64,000 nt of DNA from JBGSKV01 sp041740975 (GCA_041740975.1 JBGSKV010000017.1:1-64000); one strand, 5' to 3'. Positions 27,013 through 36,548 are shown, counted from the stretch's first letter. A program made the numbers and translations. The notes: a model not told the origin generated them from the letters alone.

Positions 27013-28422
27013 ATGAGTCTATGCACAGTTTGCAGCGCTGCTTTTATTCCGGGGAATCTTTTTTGTGATTCTTGCGGTGCCGCTCAGTCGGATGGCAAAG
27101 TAGCGCGCAAATTGCGCCAAACGTCGCATACCGATATTCGGAAAGCCACCGGTGGACTTCTCAGTGTTGGTGAGCGTCTTCGGTTTCGCTTTCAGACGTA
27201 CTTAGTGGAAGAAGCCATAGCGCGCAGCGGCTTTGGAGCTACATTTAGAGCGCTTGATGAACGCAACAATCGTCAAGTTCTGATCAAGCAGATGCTCAAC
27301 CAAAGTTCCATCGATCTCTTTCGCGATGAGATCATGGCCAGCTTTAAGCGAGAGGCTAAGTTTATTCGCCGCGTGCGACATCCATCGTTTCCGAAGGGAT
27401 TTCAGTATTTCGAACGAAATAAATGCATTTACCTCGTGATGGAATTTATCAACGGAAAAGACCTGACCAAGGCTCTGGCGGACTATAAAAAAGAACATCA
27501 GCAGATCCCCGACGGCATGTTGGTTTATCTCGGAATGGAAATAGCAGAAGCCTTAGATATTATTCACAGTGAAGGTTACCTATATCGCGACTTGAAACCA
27601 GACAACGTTATGCTTGATGGCGTTTCGGGTAAAGTGAAGCTCATAGACTTCGGTACGCTCTACCGCTACGACGATGTGAAGCCATTATTGTTTGAATCGG
27701 AAGGTTACACACCTCCCGAGTTCAAGGATTCGACCAAGAAGTTTACTGCTGCAGGCGATATCTATAGCTTAGGCGCTTTATTATATGAAGCCGCAACGGG
27801 AGAGACTCCGAAGGCTCCCGGCGCGACTTTGCAAGGCCGAGACCCTCAACTAGCCGCCATCATCAACAAGTGTCTGAAGCAGGATCCAGAGCAGCGCTAC
27901 CCGAAAGCTTATACGGTTTTTAAAGAATTTCGACGCTTGACGCGTATGGGTATGTGGCCATTCACGCACAAGAATAGAATTGCTCCGGTTGAACTTTCTG
28001 TATTACCAAAGACCCTATTCCCCTCACAATGTACATTTTGTGAATTTTGCGGCCAGTCTGATGCAACGACTGACCTTGGCTACTGCACGAAGTGTCGAGT
28101 TCCTTTGCGCGTCGGTATGCTGCAATGGAAAAACAATGACCAATTGAAAGAGTTTGTTCTTTACTCCGATGAAACGACTATGGGTAAAACAAAAGAGTGC
28201 CACATTTCCATTCCTGTCCCGAAGGATAATGAAGATGAAATTTGCCCGCTGCATTGCCGAATCTTCCGCCAAGGCGGAAATTTTTGGCTCGAAACCATCA
28301 CTAAAAAAGGCACCACAATACTTAACGATCGACGCATCATCGGTCCTATTGAGCTCTTGGACGGCGATACGGTTCGCATCGGTTCTATAGACCTGCAATA
28401 TATTTTGAAGTACGCTTGTTAG
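27013..28422 (+). CDS. Zinc-ribbon / Ser-Thr kinase / FHA fusion protein
   Basis: 469 residues in four parts: an N-terminal zinc ribbon (CTVC near 4-7, CDSC near 18-21), a Hanks-type kinase (about 62-315) with Lys92 as the ATP-binding Lys, YRDLKPDN (Asp193) and DFG (Asp212), a second ribbon (CEFC near 343, CTKC near 358), and a C-terminal FHA domain (about 375-469) for phospho-Thr binding. The P-loop GFGATFRA lacks the usual third Gly but is kinase-like. No transmembrane segment, unlike PknB types. It follows the VWA gene by one base. The pair recalls the VWA-kinase-phosphatase triads linked to Ter systems, but no PP2C gene is present. Confidence 0.9.
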   Translation: MSLCTVCSAAFIPGNLFCDSCGAAQSDGKVARKLRQTSHTDIRKATGGLLSVGERLRFRFQTYLVEEAIARSGFGATFRALDERNNRQVLIKQMLNQSSIDLFRDEIMASFKREAKFIRRVRHPSFPKGFQYFERNKCIYLVMEFINGKDLTKALADYKKEHQQIPDGMLVYLGMEIAEALDIIHSEGYLYRDLKPDNVMLDGVSGKVKLIDFGTLYRYDDVKPLLFESEGYTPPEFKDSTKKFTAAGDIYSLGALLYEAATGETPKAPGATLQGRDPQLAAIINKCLKQDPEQRYPKAYTVFKEFRRLTRMGMWPFTHKNRIAPVELSVLPKTLFPSQCTFCEFCGQSDATTDLGYCTKCRVPLRVGMLQWKNNDQLKEFVLYSDETTMGKTKECHISIPVPKDNEDEICPLHCRIFRQGGNFWLETITKKGTTILNDRRIIGPIELLDGDTVRIGSIDLQYILKYAC

Positions 28423-28444
28423 AACAAACCTGAGGGATTTTCGC

Positions 28445-28633
28445 ATGAGCAAGAATAAGTTTGAACAAGACCACGACGTTAAATACTTTTGTAAACTTCC
28501 TTACCGTTGGAAATGGAAAGAAACTTTTAAGAATTTTTGGAACCCCAATGAATCCCGAATTTTCCCACCTAAAAAGTGCGGCATCGGCTGGGATATCAAT
28601 TTTGAAGCGCTGGCGAAGAAACTAAAGAAATAA
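28445..28633 (+). CDS. Small basic protein, DUF5808-like
   Basis: 62 residues, rich in Lys and Trp. The segment WNPNESRIFPPKKCGIGWDINF resembles the short DUF5808 motif (NPDDPRLFVPKR followed by GWTLNF) usually found at the ends of membrane proteins, here as a standalone protein. GAGGG lies eight bases before the ATG. It starts 22 bp after the kinase-FHA gene on the same strand and is probably co-transcribed. Confidence 0.6.
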   Translation: MSKNKFEQDHDVKYFCKLPYRWKWKETFKNFWNPNESRIFPPKKCGIGWDINFEALAKKLKK

Positions 28634-28802
28634 ACTTTCTTTCGAGGGAGAGGTTGTTGCCATGAGTACTTCACGGTTCTCTCCCGATCCCCTAACTCAG
28701 CCTTTTCACCTCGAGAAACCGCTGAGAAAAAAATAACTGGACAGCTGCCCAATTTAGTAGCATAAGTACATCCTTGGACTTTTACAAAAAGGAAAAGGAC
28801 TT

Positions 28803-29501
28803 ATGATGTTTTCCCAAATTATACCGGCCCTCCTAATTTCAGCTTTATTATTAACATCTTGTGGAGACAGTGACGCAAAGAAAGATGCGCCTGCACCGAC
28901 CCCAACGGAAACCTCCGATGCCGCTGCCCCCACTACTGAACAAGAACAAGCAGCAGAAAAGGTACATGAGGCCGCTTCCACCGCTGCAAGCAATCTGCCT
29001 AATACCCCTAGCGGCTTAAAAGATACCCAAGACCTCGTCATCAAACTTATTAGCATAACCAACGGCAAATATTCCAACGCTGAAGTTTATCTCTACGGTT
29101 TAGTTGAGAATCAAGAAAATGACAGCAGTATATTTATGGGATACACCGGAAACTTTTACATTCCTGCACTACGAGAGGGCGCGAACCTCCTCGAAGTGAC
29201 GCCTAATCTAAAGTCAATCAAACTTTATGGACGTACTCTTAATAGCTTTATGAGACGAAGTGCCACCGATCAGGATAAGTTTGTCGTAAAAGTAAAGCTT
29301 TATGAAAACAAATTGTTTGATGTCTTGATTACAGATTCATTCATTGGCTGGGACAAAATTAGAGACGTTGCGTCTTCGAAGGATAAATCCAAAATATTCA
29401 GCATGAAAGATGACAGCGGCGTTAAGGTACGGTTTGAATTATCCGTTCAAGAGAGTACTCCTGTTCCAGAATTTAAATTGCCTATTGGCCCTAAGATCTA
29501 A
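28803..29501 (+). CDS. Lipoprotein of unknown function
   Basis: 232 residues: signal MMFSQIIPALLISALL with lipobox LTSC (Cys20), a low-complexity Ala/Pro/Thr/Glu linker to about 70, then a mixed domain. RBS AAGGA upstream of two adjacent ATGs. The gap before it (28634-28802) contains GGGAGAG (28647) facing CTCTCCC (28678), a possible hairpin. A good terminator follows the gene. No family recognised. Confidence 0.75.
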   Translation: MMFSQIIPALLISALLLTSCGDSDAKKDAPAPTPTETSDAAAPTTEQEQAAEKVHEAASTAASNLPNTPSGLKDTQDLVIKLISITNGKYSNAEVYLYGLVENQENDSSIFMGYTGNFYIPALREGANLLEVTPNLKSIKLYGRTLNSFMRRSATDQDKFVVKVKLYENKLFDVLITDSFIGWDKIRDVASSKDKSKIFSMKDDSGVKVRFELSVQESTPVPEFKLPIGPKI

Positions 29502-29528
29502 TCCTTCGAATATGAATCACTGGTAGTA

Positions 29529-29566
29529 AAATCCCCATATAGATTTTTCAGTATGGGGATTTTTTT
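29529..29566 (+). terminator. Rho-independent terminator
   Basis: AAATCCCCATA (29529-29539) pairs with TATGGGGATTT (29552-29562), 11 bp with a 12-base loop, followed by T's. Placed 28 bp after the lipoprotein stop. Confidence 0.85.
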
Positions 29567-29599
29567 GACGCCCTTTTTCGAATGCAGATGCCATATGAA

Positions 29600-31186
29600 C
29601 TATTCAGGCGTAAGGATTCTGTTTAATCGCGACTGACAAGGTCCTTTATCGCCAAATGTCTCGATGCATTTTTGTAGATGCTCCCTTGCCTCGCCAATCC
29701 GATTGGCTTCCGCCAGGACTTTAGCAAGGTTGTCATGGTGTGTCTCGATCTCCGGACTCAGCTCCAACACTCGCCTAAAAGCGGCGATCGAATCTGCATA
29801 ATTCTTATGAATGGCATGAATCACCCCAATGTTGGTCCAGGCTGAATAGAACTCAGGTCGCGCAGCACTTAAGCCTTCAAAGTATTCAAGCGACTTCTCG
29901 AGTTCATTTCTATCAAAATAATACTTTCCCAATCGCATGTGAGCGCGGATGTTCTCTGGCGACTTTGATAGACAATCCTCCCAAAGTGTCAGCTCCGTTG
30001 CCCAGACTTTATTTCTCTGAAATGTCAGAAATGAGAGGACACAACACAAGGTCGCCAAAGCCGCTATTAAAATTTTAGGTGAAACTCGATAAAGCTCTCG
30101 TATTTTGACCACTCCGATGCCGAGGAGAATGACCAACGCGCCAGAAGCTACATACATGCGATGCTCGTACATGTAGTCTGGCAGCGGCAGAATGCTGGAG
30201 TCTGGAGCGAGACAAATGAAAAACATAAAAATGCCGAACGACACCACCGGAAGCGTTTTTCGCAGCATCCAAGCACCCGCCAATAAAAGCAAAATCATGC
30301 TGCCAAAGACGAGCGCTTTCGGATTCAGGAGGCTTGTAATCACGTCGGGTTGGTGATCAACGTTGAGATCACTCGGCCAAACCCACAGCTTGAGATATAA
30401 GAATATGACGTTACTTTGCGTGGCGAGGTACTGCCACCACAATGGCGTCGTGTCATCCGATAAGTCGATAGTCGATTTATTCCCCCCGACTAGGAAAATC
30501 ATCACCGGAATCAGCAGCATGCTACCAATGCCAATCCAGGTTTTAAAATTTCGCATGTTCTTGCTATAGACGGTAAGCTCCAAAGCAATCCACAGAACCC
30601 CAACCACCGCCGCGCTTTCCTTGCATAAATTGCCGAGAAGGCCAAAACCAATCGCTAGCCATAAGAATCGCCCATTTCTTCCGGACTCCACGTATTTCAC
30701 GTATGCCCAAAGGGACGCGAGGACAAAAAGGCCAGCCATAGAGCTGAAGCGTTGAGACAGATAAGTCACTGATTGAATATTGATTGGGTGAAGGAGGTAA
30801 ATGCCGACCAAAAAAATTGAGATGAGTTTTAAGAATTCAGAATCTTTCCGGGAACTCGACATTCCTACGAAATAGACCAACAAAAAATAAAGCAGCACGC
30901 CTGTGCCGAGATGCACTAGGAAGTTAGGAAGATGCCACCAAAACAGATTTTCAAACTGCAAATTAGCCTTTTGAATTGAAAAAGTAGTCAGGGCAAGTGA
31001 GCGAAACGTGTACTCAGACAAATGCTTAAGCACTGTCGAAAGCCCTTCGAATGGCGAGTTCAAGCCTATGGCATAGCCGAAGTCGTCAAAATGAAAAGGC
31101 ACTGAAAAGGAGTTAGAATACGCCAGGCAAGTTAAAATAAAGATTATAAATACCGACAGAGGCTGTTTGAGTTTTTGAAGTTTCAT
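29600..31186 (-). CDS. TMTC-like GT-C membrane protein with C-terminal TPRs
   Basis: 528 residues. Nine to eleven transmembrane helices up to about 395; the first loop has FHFDDFGYA, the acidic pair at the end of TM1 found in GT-C (PMT/ArnT/TMTC) glycosyltransferases, then HPINIQSVTYLSQR and YMYEHRMY. From about 410 on there are three TPR units. This layout matches bacterial relatives of the eukaryotic TMTC O-mannosyltransferases. Acceptor and sugar are unknown. The RBS is weak. Single gene, ending beside a terminator that faces it from the other strand. Confidence 0.75.
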   Translation of the reverse strand: MKLQKLKQPLSVFIIFILTCLAYSNSFSVPFHFDDFGYAIGLNSPFEGLSTVLKHLSEYTFRSLALTTFSIQKANLQFENLFWWHLPNFLVHLGTGVLLYFLLVYFVGMSSSRKDSEFLKLISIFLVGIYLLHPINIQSVTYLSQRFSSMAGLFVLASLWAYVKYVESGRNGRFLWLAIGFGLLGNLCKESAAVVGVLWIALELTVYSKNMRNFKTWIGIGSMLLIPVMIFLVGGNKSTIDLSDDTTPLWWQYLATQSNVIFLYLKLWVWPSDLNVDHQPDVITSLLNPKALVFGSMILLLLAGAWMLRKTLPVVSFGIFMFFICLAPDSSILPLPDYMYEHRMYVASGALVILLGIGVVKIRELYRVSPKILIAALATLCCVLSFLTFQRNKVWATELTLWEDCLSKSPENIRAHMRLGKYYFDRNELEKSLEYFEGLSAARPEFYSAWTNIGVIHAIHKNYADSIAAFRRVLELSPEIETHHDNLAKVLAEANRIGEAREHLQKCIETFGDKGPCQSRLNRILTPE

Positions 31187-31379
31187 TCAATGTTAGGCCG
31201 GCAGTTTGATCGATTTAGGAAAATTGTATAACACAAGTTGTCGCGTTGGCAAGGATTTGCTCCTGCAACAGAATCATTGAAGTTCAGGAAATCAATGTTG
31301 GCGACGTTAATAAAAAGGTACTCGATCAGTTCAGCTTCTGTATAATGAAAGCCTCAACATTCGAATCGAAATAAATGAC

Positions 31380-31804
31380 ATGACCATTTGCCGCGTTTTT
31401 CAGCTAGTTCTCATTTCAGGATTTTTGCTAACGTCTTTCCAATCCTTAGCAGCTGACGAGGTTGCACCTGCGGTGCTGCCGGTTGAGATGGTCACTAGCG
31501 CGCCGGCAGATCCTGGTTTTTTTTCTACGAAAGTCTACACGCTCAGCTTAGGCATGGCATGGCATGGCAGAAAGAAGGCGAAAAATGGGAATTCTCGCTG
31601 GTTGATTCTGGCCGCGGTATTGATCCCAGTTATCATGAGCAGGTATTCAAATCATCAAACAGCCCGTCGAGCCTTGATACGAAGAGCCATGGTGTCGGTC
31701 TGGCCATTGTAAAGAAAATTGTTGAGATGCACGGCGGTGAGATACATTTGACTTCCGAAATTGGCAAGGGTGCTAATTTCACTTTTACTTTGGCATGCGC
31801 ATAA
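31380..31804 (+). pseudogene. Broken histidine-kinase ATPase fragment behind a signal-peptide leader
   Basis: The first frame (31380-31712) begins with a signal peptide (VFQLVLISGFLLTSFQSLAAD). A second frame (to 31804) encodes the end of a HATPase_c domain: VDSGRGID (G1 box) and HGVGLAIVKKIVEMHGGEI (G2 box). The two frames meet in GGCAT repeats at 31551-31570. Removing one 5-bp unit would join them as LGMAWQKEGEKWEF. The HATPase N-box and the phospho-acceptor His domain are missing, so even the joined protein would be an incomplete kinase. I call it a remnant that may carry a phase-variable frame. Confidence 0.65.
31551..31570 (+). repeat. GGCAT tandem repeat (three units plus partial)
   Basis: Three exact GGCAT units at 31551-31565 followed by GGCAG. 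A gain or loss of one unit shifts the frame, and loss of one fuses the upstream and downstream frames of the kinase remnant. Confidence 0.8.
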
Positions 31805-32332
31805 CAACTATAAATACACAATCTTTATTGTAAGTTATCCCTGCGTCGACTGCCAACAACCACATCCATTTTAACCAAATCTCAAATTTGAGATATTTTA
31901 TTATTTCGAATTTTCCCAGTCACTTTTGTACAAATTTTTTTTTGGAAAACAATGACGCCACAATGACGATTTTGATGCCAAATGATACTTACACATTTGA
32001 AGTTTTCGGAGTTACAAGCAAGGCACATACTCGCGCTAATCTTGATTGCGTTTTCGCAAGATTTCATTCACCGCCCAATGGTGGTGCATTTTCTTCGTGA
32101 TCCAGTCGGATATTTTGAAGCGATCTGGGCCCGAGAAAAATAATCCCCAACTCCTTCACTGCGCGAATTTTACTCAACCCTTTCAGAATCCACCCCCAAA
32201 CTAAGTTTGCATATCCCAATGGGACTGCACACCATCCAGTTTTGTAAAATCTCAAAAAACATATATAATAAATGAACTTTATTCCCCAATTTAGAATTTC
32301 GTTAACTGTTTCTATCGATAAAAGGATGTATC
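31805..32332. other. 528-bp gene-free AT-rich gap
   Basis: Between the kinase remnant and the adhesin gene. The short open frames in it show no RBS or recognisable protein. No RNA gene, repeat array or terminator was found. Confidence 0.55.
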
Positions 32333-35300
32333 GTGAAAAAACTCCTCACCCTCATTTTAACTCTCAGTTTTGTACTGTCTTGTAGTTCCAAATCTAACTC
32401 GCGCCAAGGCGCCACCGAAATCTTCTATGACGCAATGTATGCCGACATGGTGAAGGTCGGCCTTTCAAAAGAAACGGCCGCAGCTATTATTAAGTATTCA
32501 AAGGATAACGAGAACGTTCCTGCGCAGATGCCGGAATCTTATGCGATGCAGAGCGACAACGTTACTGATAAGAATACCAATATCTTAAGAAATCTTACAG
32601 ATGCCTTGGTCTATGTAAAAACGTCTCAAAGCGTCTTTGAACAGGCACTTGTCATCCTCGCAGAAAAATGCGTGGAGTTGCTTGGCAAGGACCCCAACGC
32701 GACGCTTTCCGAAGTTTGGGTTCGTGTTACTAAAAGGATGGTGAATGTGTTTTTCATTGACGGCGTTCCCCCGCAAGAAAACCCCCATCAATTGAAAATG
32801 GCCACACTTTTAGAGGCAGCCTTAATCCCTAACGACAAGAATGCATTCAATAAATTCAGTGAAATGTTAGTCGAATATTTAGATCAATATAATGCCATGG
32901 ACAAGGCTTCTCAAGCATTCCAAGAAACAGCTGAAGCTGCAAAACAGTTGGATACTCCTATAACCGAGACTGAAATCAAAGAAAAATTTGAAGATGAAAT
33001 CGAAGAAACAACGGGCTCTCCTGCACCTTCCATATCTTTTTCGGGAACGACTTTTACGGAGGCTCCCGCAAACAATGGAAGCATAAGTACGTCTATTACG
33101 GTGACACTTGCAGGGTGCGCTTGGAACAAATCCAGCGGAACTTTTACTAAGAACGAACATTTCTCGCATGAGAATACGCTTCCAGCCGGGCTCACATTGT
33201 CGTTTGCGATTAATTCACTGACGCAAGCGACTCTCACGCTAACGGGTAGTGCCACCGCACATGCCGCCGCCAACAGCGAAACCATAGCTTTTGATATGAT
33301 TTTTCTAAGCGCGTTCAAAGATAACATTGCACCCGTTGCCACACACCGACACAACTTCGGAGTGACATTTGCTGATCCTGTCGGAATTGTTTCCCTGGCC
33401 TATTCCGGAACGAGTTTTACCGAAGCTGCGACCAATGACGGAAGTCTCGCCGCACCAGTCACGATCACACTCACTGGCGATACGTTTTCGCAATCAAGCG
33501 GAGAATTCGAAGTCGGTACGGACTACACTTTATCTGGTACGGCCGTACCCTCTGGGTTAACTCCAGTGGTGACGGTTACGGATGCTACGCATGCGAGTTT
33601 ATCTTTCACGGGAACGGCCGCGGCTCATGAAGCGACGAACAATGTTGCTGGCGTGACGATTACTTTTAATAACGCAGCATTTACGGGAGCGCTCGCTCCG
33701 ACCAATGGCACGCAAACCGGCAACTACTCGATCAATTTTAATAATTCGCCTTTGCTCGCATACTCAGCGACCACTTTTGTCGAAGCGCCAGCCAATGATG
33801 GTAGCATTGCCACTTCCGTTGATGTCACGCTGACGGGAGATACATTTTCACAACCCAGCGGAACATTCTCGGTCAATACTCATTACACATTATCAGGCAC
33901 GGCCGTCCCAGCTGGATTAACTGCTGTTGTTACTGTCGTCGACACGACCCATGCTACTTTGACTTTTACAGGTAGCGCTTCATCGCATGCTGCGGCCCAA
34001 AGCATCACAGGATTGACTCTAACTTTTGAGTCGGCCGCTTTCACTGCAACGGCTGGCCCTATCGATGGCACGGAAGATGAAGATTTTGCTATAACCTTCT
34101 ACGACACGCGCACACTTTCTGTGTCAGAAAATGATTTCATAGAATCTAATGCCAATACCGGTAGCATCACGATTTCCTCAACGATCACTGCGGGCGGCAC
34201 AACGTTTTCACAATCTAGCGGGACGTTTTCGGCTAATACGCATTACACTTTGTCGGGAACAGCCGTACCAGCGGGTTTAACTGCAGTGGTCACGGTCACG
34301 GATGCAACCCATGCAGAGCTTACCTTTACAGGTACAGCCGCTGTTCATGAAACTAGTGATAGCGTGACGGGAATCATCATAACCTTTAATGCCGCCGCTT
34401 TTACAGGAGGTCTTGCGCCTATCGATGGATCACAAGCGCCAGTATTTACGATCAGCTTTCATGATCCGGTTGTACTTTCGTACTCTCCGACAGAAATTCC
34501 GGAAGATGTTGCAAACAATGGAAGTATTTCCGAGACGGTCACAGTTGATTTAGCGGGAAATACTTTCTCACAAGCTAGTGGCGCCTTCGTACTCGACACA
34601 CACTATACGATTTCGGGAACGGCTTTGCCGACTGGACTAACAGCTGTCGTTACCGTGAATAGCACAACACAAGCCGAAGTGAGTTTCTCCGGGAATGCCG
34701 TTGCTCACGCGGTAGGTAACAGCACCACGGGAACAATTATTACGTTCTTGCCAGCGGCTTTTACAGGTGGCTTGGCTCCAGTCGATGACACGCAATTTAA
34801 TGATTATGATTTTGAGTTTATCAGCGTTTCCCATCTCGATTATCATACGACAGTATTCTTAGAGTCCGGTGCAAACGATGGAAGTATAGACAACGGTGTC
34901 ACGATTGATTTGATCGATGATACGTTTACAGTGGGTGGAGGTTCTTTTACTTTAGACACGCATTATGAATTGTCAGGCACAGCGGTTCCGGCGGGCTTGA
35001 CTGTGGATGTGCAGTGGCTATCTTCGACCCAAGCGCGAGTTATTATGGTGGGTGATGCCGCGAGTCATTTACCGGCGAACGATGTCAGTGGCATCACAAT
35101 TACTTGGCTCGATGCCGCATTCACAAGTGGAAGCGCACCTGCTGACGGAACCGATACTGAGGATCTCAGCATTAGTTTTATCAATCCAAGCATTATGCTT
35201 TTTGAAATTGGTCCACCCACGAACGGAGACTTAGGTGGACGTTTGGGAGCAGATGCAACTTGTCTGGCAAACAAACCGGTCGAATCCACGCATGCGTATG

Positions 35301-35671
35301 TTAGGGCTTTCATTTCCGTCGATATCAATGACGAAATACAAGACATGCCAACTCTATATTCGTTTTCATCCATTGAGGCCATTCGCAGCAAGAATGGCAC
35401 TTTAGTTGCGAATGATTGGGCGGATCTTTTGGACGGTTCGATTGCGGATGATTTGATATCAGCTGGCGTTGTTAGCATGGCTTCTTTTTGGTGGAGTGGC
35501 TCGGACAACGCTGGTGCCCTCACCGCCAATCACTGCTCAAATTGGACAGACGGAATTTCAGGGAGTGGTGATGCAGGTTTTACGGCCAATGACACTAATT
35601 GGATTAATGATATGGCGAATCCATGTAACGATATGATGCAGGCAACTGTACTTTGTATAGCTTACGACTAG
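32333..35671 (+). CDS. Repeat-rich surface lipoprotein with C-terminal DUF1554-like domain
   Basis: 1112 residues from a GTG start (AAAGGA seven bases upstream). Lipobox LSC (Cys17), a helical N-terminal region to about 225, then six repeats of about 120 residues starting near 232. Each has an (N/D)xGS turn, a Gly/Thr/Ser-rich beta core and a TFSQ...SGTF...HYTLSGTAVPAGLT motif; repeats 2-5 are the closest to each other. The C-terminus (about 950-1112) shows GGRLGADATC, NDWADLLDG and several cysteines, matching DUF1554, a C-type-lectin-like domain known from Leptospira and other surface proteins. Likely an outer-membrane adhesin; ligand unknown. Confidence 0.8.
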   Translation: MKKLLTLILTLSFVLSCSSKSNSRQGATEIFYDAMYADMVKVGLSKETAAAIIKYSKDNENVPAQMPESYAMQSDNVTDKNTNILRNLTDALVYVKTSQSVFEQALVILAEKCVELLGKDPNATLSEVWVRVTKRMVNVFFIDGVPPQENPHQLKMATLLEAALIPNDKNAFNKFSEMLVEYLDQYNAMDKASQAFQETAEAAKQLDTPITETEIKEKFEDEIEETTGSPAPSISFSGTTFTEAPANNGSISTSITVTLAGCAWNKSSGTFTKNEHFSHENTLPAGLTLSFAINSLTQATLTLTGSATAHAAANSETIAFDMIFLSAFKDNIAPVATHRHNFGVTFADPVGIVSLAYSGTSFTEAATNDGSLAAPVTITLTGDTFSQSSGEFEVGTDYTLSGTAVPSGLTPVVTVTDATHASLSFTGTAAAHEATNNVAGVTITFNNAAFTGALAPTNGTQTGNYSINFNNSPLLAYSATTFVEAPANDGSIATSVDVTLTGDTFSQPSGTFSVNTHYTLSGTAVPAGLTAVVTVVDTTHATLTFTGSASSHAAAQSITGLTLTFESAAFTATAGPIDGTEDEDFAITFYDTRTLSVSENDFIESNANTGSITISSTITAGGTTFSQSSGTFSANTHYTLSGTAVPAGLTAVVTVTDATHAELTFTGTAAVHETSDSVTGIIITFNAAAFTGGLAPIDGSQAPVFTISFHDPVVLSYSPTEIPEDVANNGSISETVTVDLAGNTFSQASGAFVLDTHYTISGTALPTGLTAVVTVNSTTQAEVSFSGNAVAHAVGNSTTGTIITFLPAAFTGGLAPVDDTQFNDYDFEFISVSHLDYHTTVFLESGANDGSIDNGVTIDLIDDTFTVGGGSFTLDTHYELSGTAVPAGLTVDVQWLSSTQARVIMVGDAASHLPANDVSGITITWLDAAFTSGSAPADGTDTEDLSISFINPSIMLFEIGPPTNGDLGGRLGADATCLANKPVESTHAYVRAFISVDINDEIQDMPTLYSFSSIEAIRSKNGTLVANDWADLLDGSIADDLISAGVVSMASFWWSGSDNAGALTANHCSNWTDGISGSGDAGFTANDTNWINDMANPCNDMMQATVLCIAYD

Positions 35672-35773
35672 TTTGAAAATGTGAATTATTAAGCGAGTGG
35701 CCATGAGAAAAATTATTTAGTTTGAATTTTATTTTTTAATCTGAAGAAGCCAAGAATTTTTTTGAAGGGCAAT

Positions 35774-36018
35774 ATGCGAAATCTTGTATTTCTCGTGTTT
35801 TTGATTGCAAGCAAATCCTTCGCTGAAATTTCAACACCTCGTCCTACCAAAACTGAAACATCGCTTGACGAGGGAAAATCTACTTACAGTTTCTTTACAG
35901 ATAAAAAGAATTTGCTCACTTAGGGTCTTGGAGTTGGGGTGGCTGCGCAATTGTATGAAAACGATCAAAGTATATACGATGAATTCATCGAAAAAGAACA
36001 TCGCCTTCCTGCTCAAAA
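35774..36018 (+). pseudogene. Truncated exported-protein start fused to integrase remnant
   Basis: GAAGGGC precedes ATG 35774; the first 49 codons encode a signal peptide (LVFLVFLIASKSFA) and a short mature stretch, then an in-frame TAG at 35921. The same frame continues with GVGVAAQLYENDQSIYDEF, which reads like the N-terminal part of a PAP2-like membrane phosphatase, and runs on into integrase sequence without another stop. So a foreign 5' end is joined in frame to the integrase fragment, with a nonsense codon in the middle. PAP2 identity is only a guess. Confidence 0.5.
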
Positions 36019-36397
36019 GACAATTTTGGCAGAAGATTCTCATAAGATCATTCATCTCCCCGACGCGCTGGTTAGCATGCTCAAAGTCATGAAATTAGAA
36101 AATGGCGGAGACAACATGCTTTTTCGTAATCGTCGCGGGGAAATGCTTCGGGACAATTCTGTCAGATCAGCCTTCAATGCCGCATTTATCGCACTGGGGC
36201 TTCCGTGGAGAGGAACGCATATCTGTCGCCATACCTGGGGAACTTCGGGCCTAAAAGCCAATGACGATAACATTAGCAAGGTTCAAGTGAATATGGGTCA
36301 TAGCGATAGACGTGTCTCTGAGATTTATGCAAAGGCGCAAGCCCAAGCGGATCGATCGACAACGGAAAATACGGCTAGGTTGATGGGATTTAAGTAG
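36019..36397 (+). pseudogene. Tyrosine integrase C-terminal fragment, copy 1
   Basis: Codes for the last 110-125 residues of a phage-type tyrosine recombinase: HICRHTWGT (the HxxR box), MGHSDRRVSEIYAK (second His and nucleophile Tyr). The catalytic Arg of box I and the whole N-terminal and core-binding parts are missing. About 100 residues are nearly the same as copy 2 at 39688. Followed by a REP-like hairpin and a copy of the tRNA-Ser 3' end. Confidence 0.82.
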
Positions 36398-36407
36398 AGA
36401 GACTTAG

Positions 36408-36439
36408 ATCCCCGGGCGCCGACTTTGTCGGCTGGGGAT
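36408..36439. repeat. REP-like hairpin after integrase copy 1
   Basis: ATCCCC (36408) and GGGGAT (36434) flank GCCGAC-TTT-GTCGGC (36418-36432), followed by GACGGGG and six T's. It could act as a terminator and occupies the place of a different short repeat after integrase copy 2. Confidence 0.55.
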
Positions 36440-36519
36440 GACGGGGTTTTTTGAAAATCACTTCGGAATTCACTTCGGAAAAATTTTTTGCAGGTGAATT
36501 CCGATCTCATCTCGATAAC

Positions 36520-36548
36520 TTGCCACATGGTATGGCGGAGAGAGAGGG
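36520..36548. repeat. Left copy of the tRNA-Ser att-like repeat (29 bp)
   Basis: Identical over 29 bases to 40113-40141; it contains TGGCGGAGAGAGAGGG, the reverse complement of the last 16 bases of tRNA-Ser including CCA. No tRNA body follows, so it is a displaced 3' end left by integration at tRNA-Ser. Confidence 0.8.

Noticed and set aside
31888..32255. Short frames in the gap before the adhesin
   Set aside because: No RBS, both strands overlap, no similarity recognised.
32333..35671. CRISPR-like periodicity
   Set aside because: The 360-bp period comes from protein repeats in an open frame, not from short DNA repeats with spacers; no CRISPR array or cas gene is seen.
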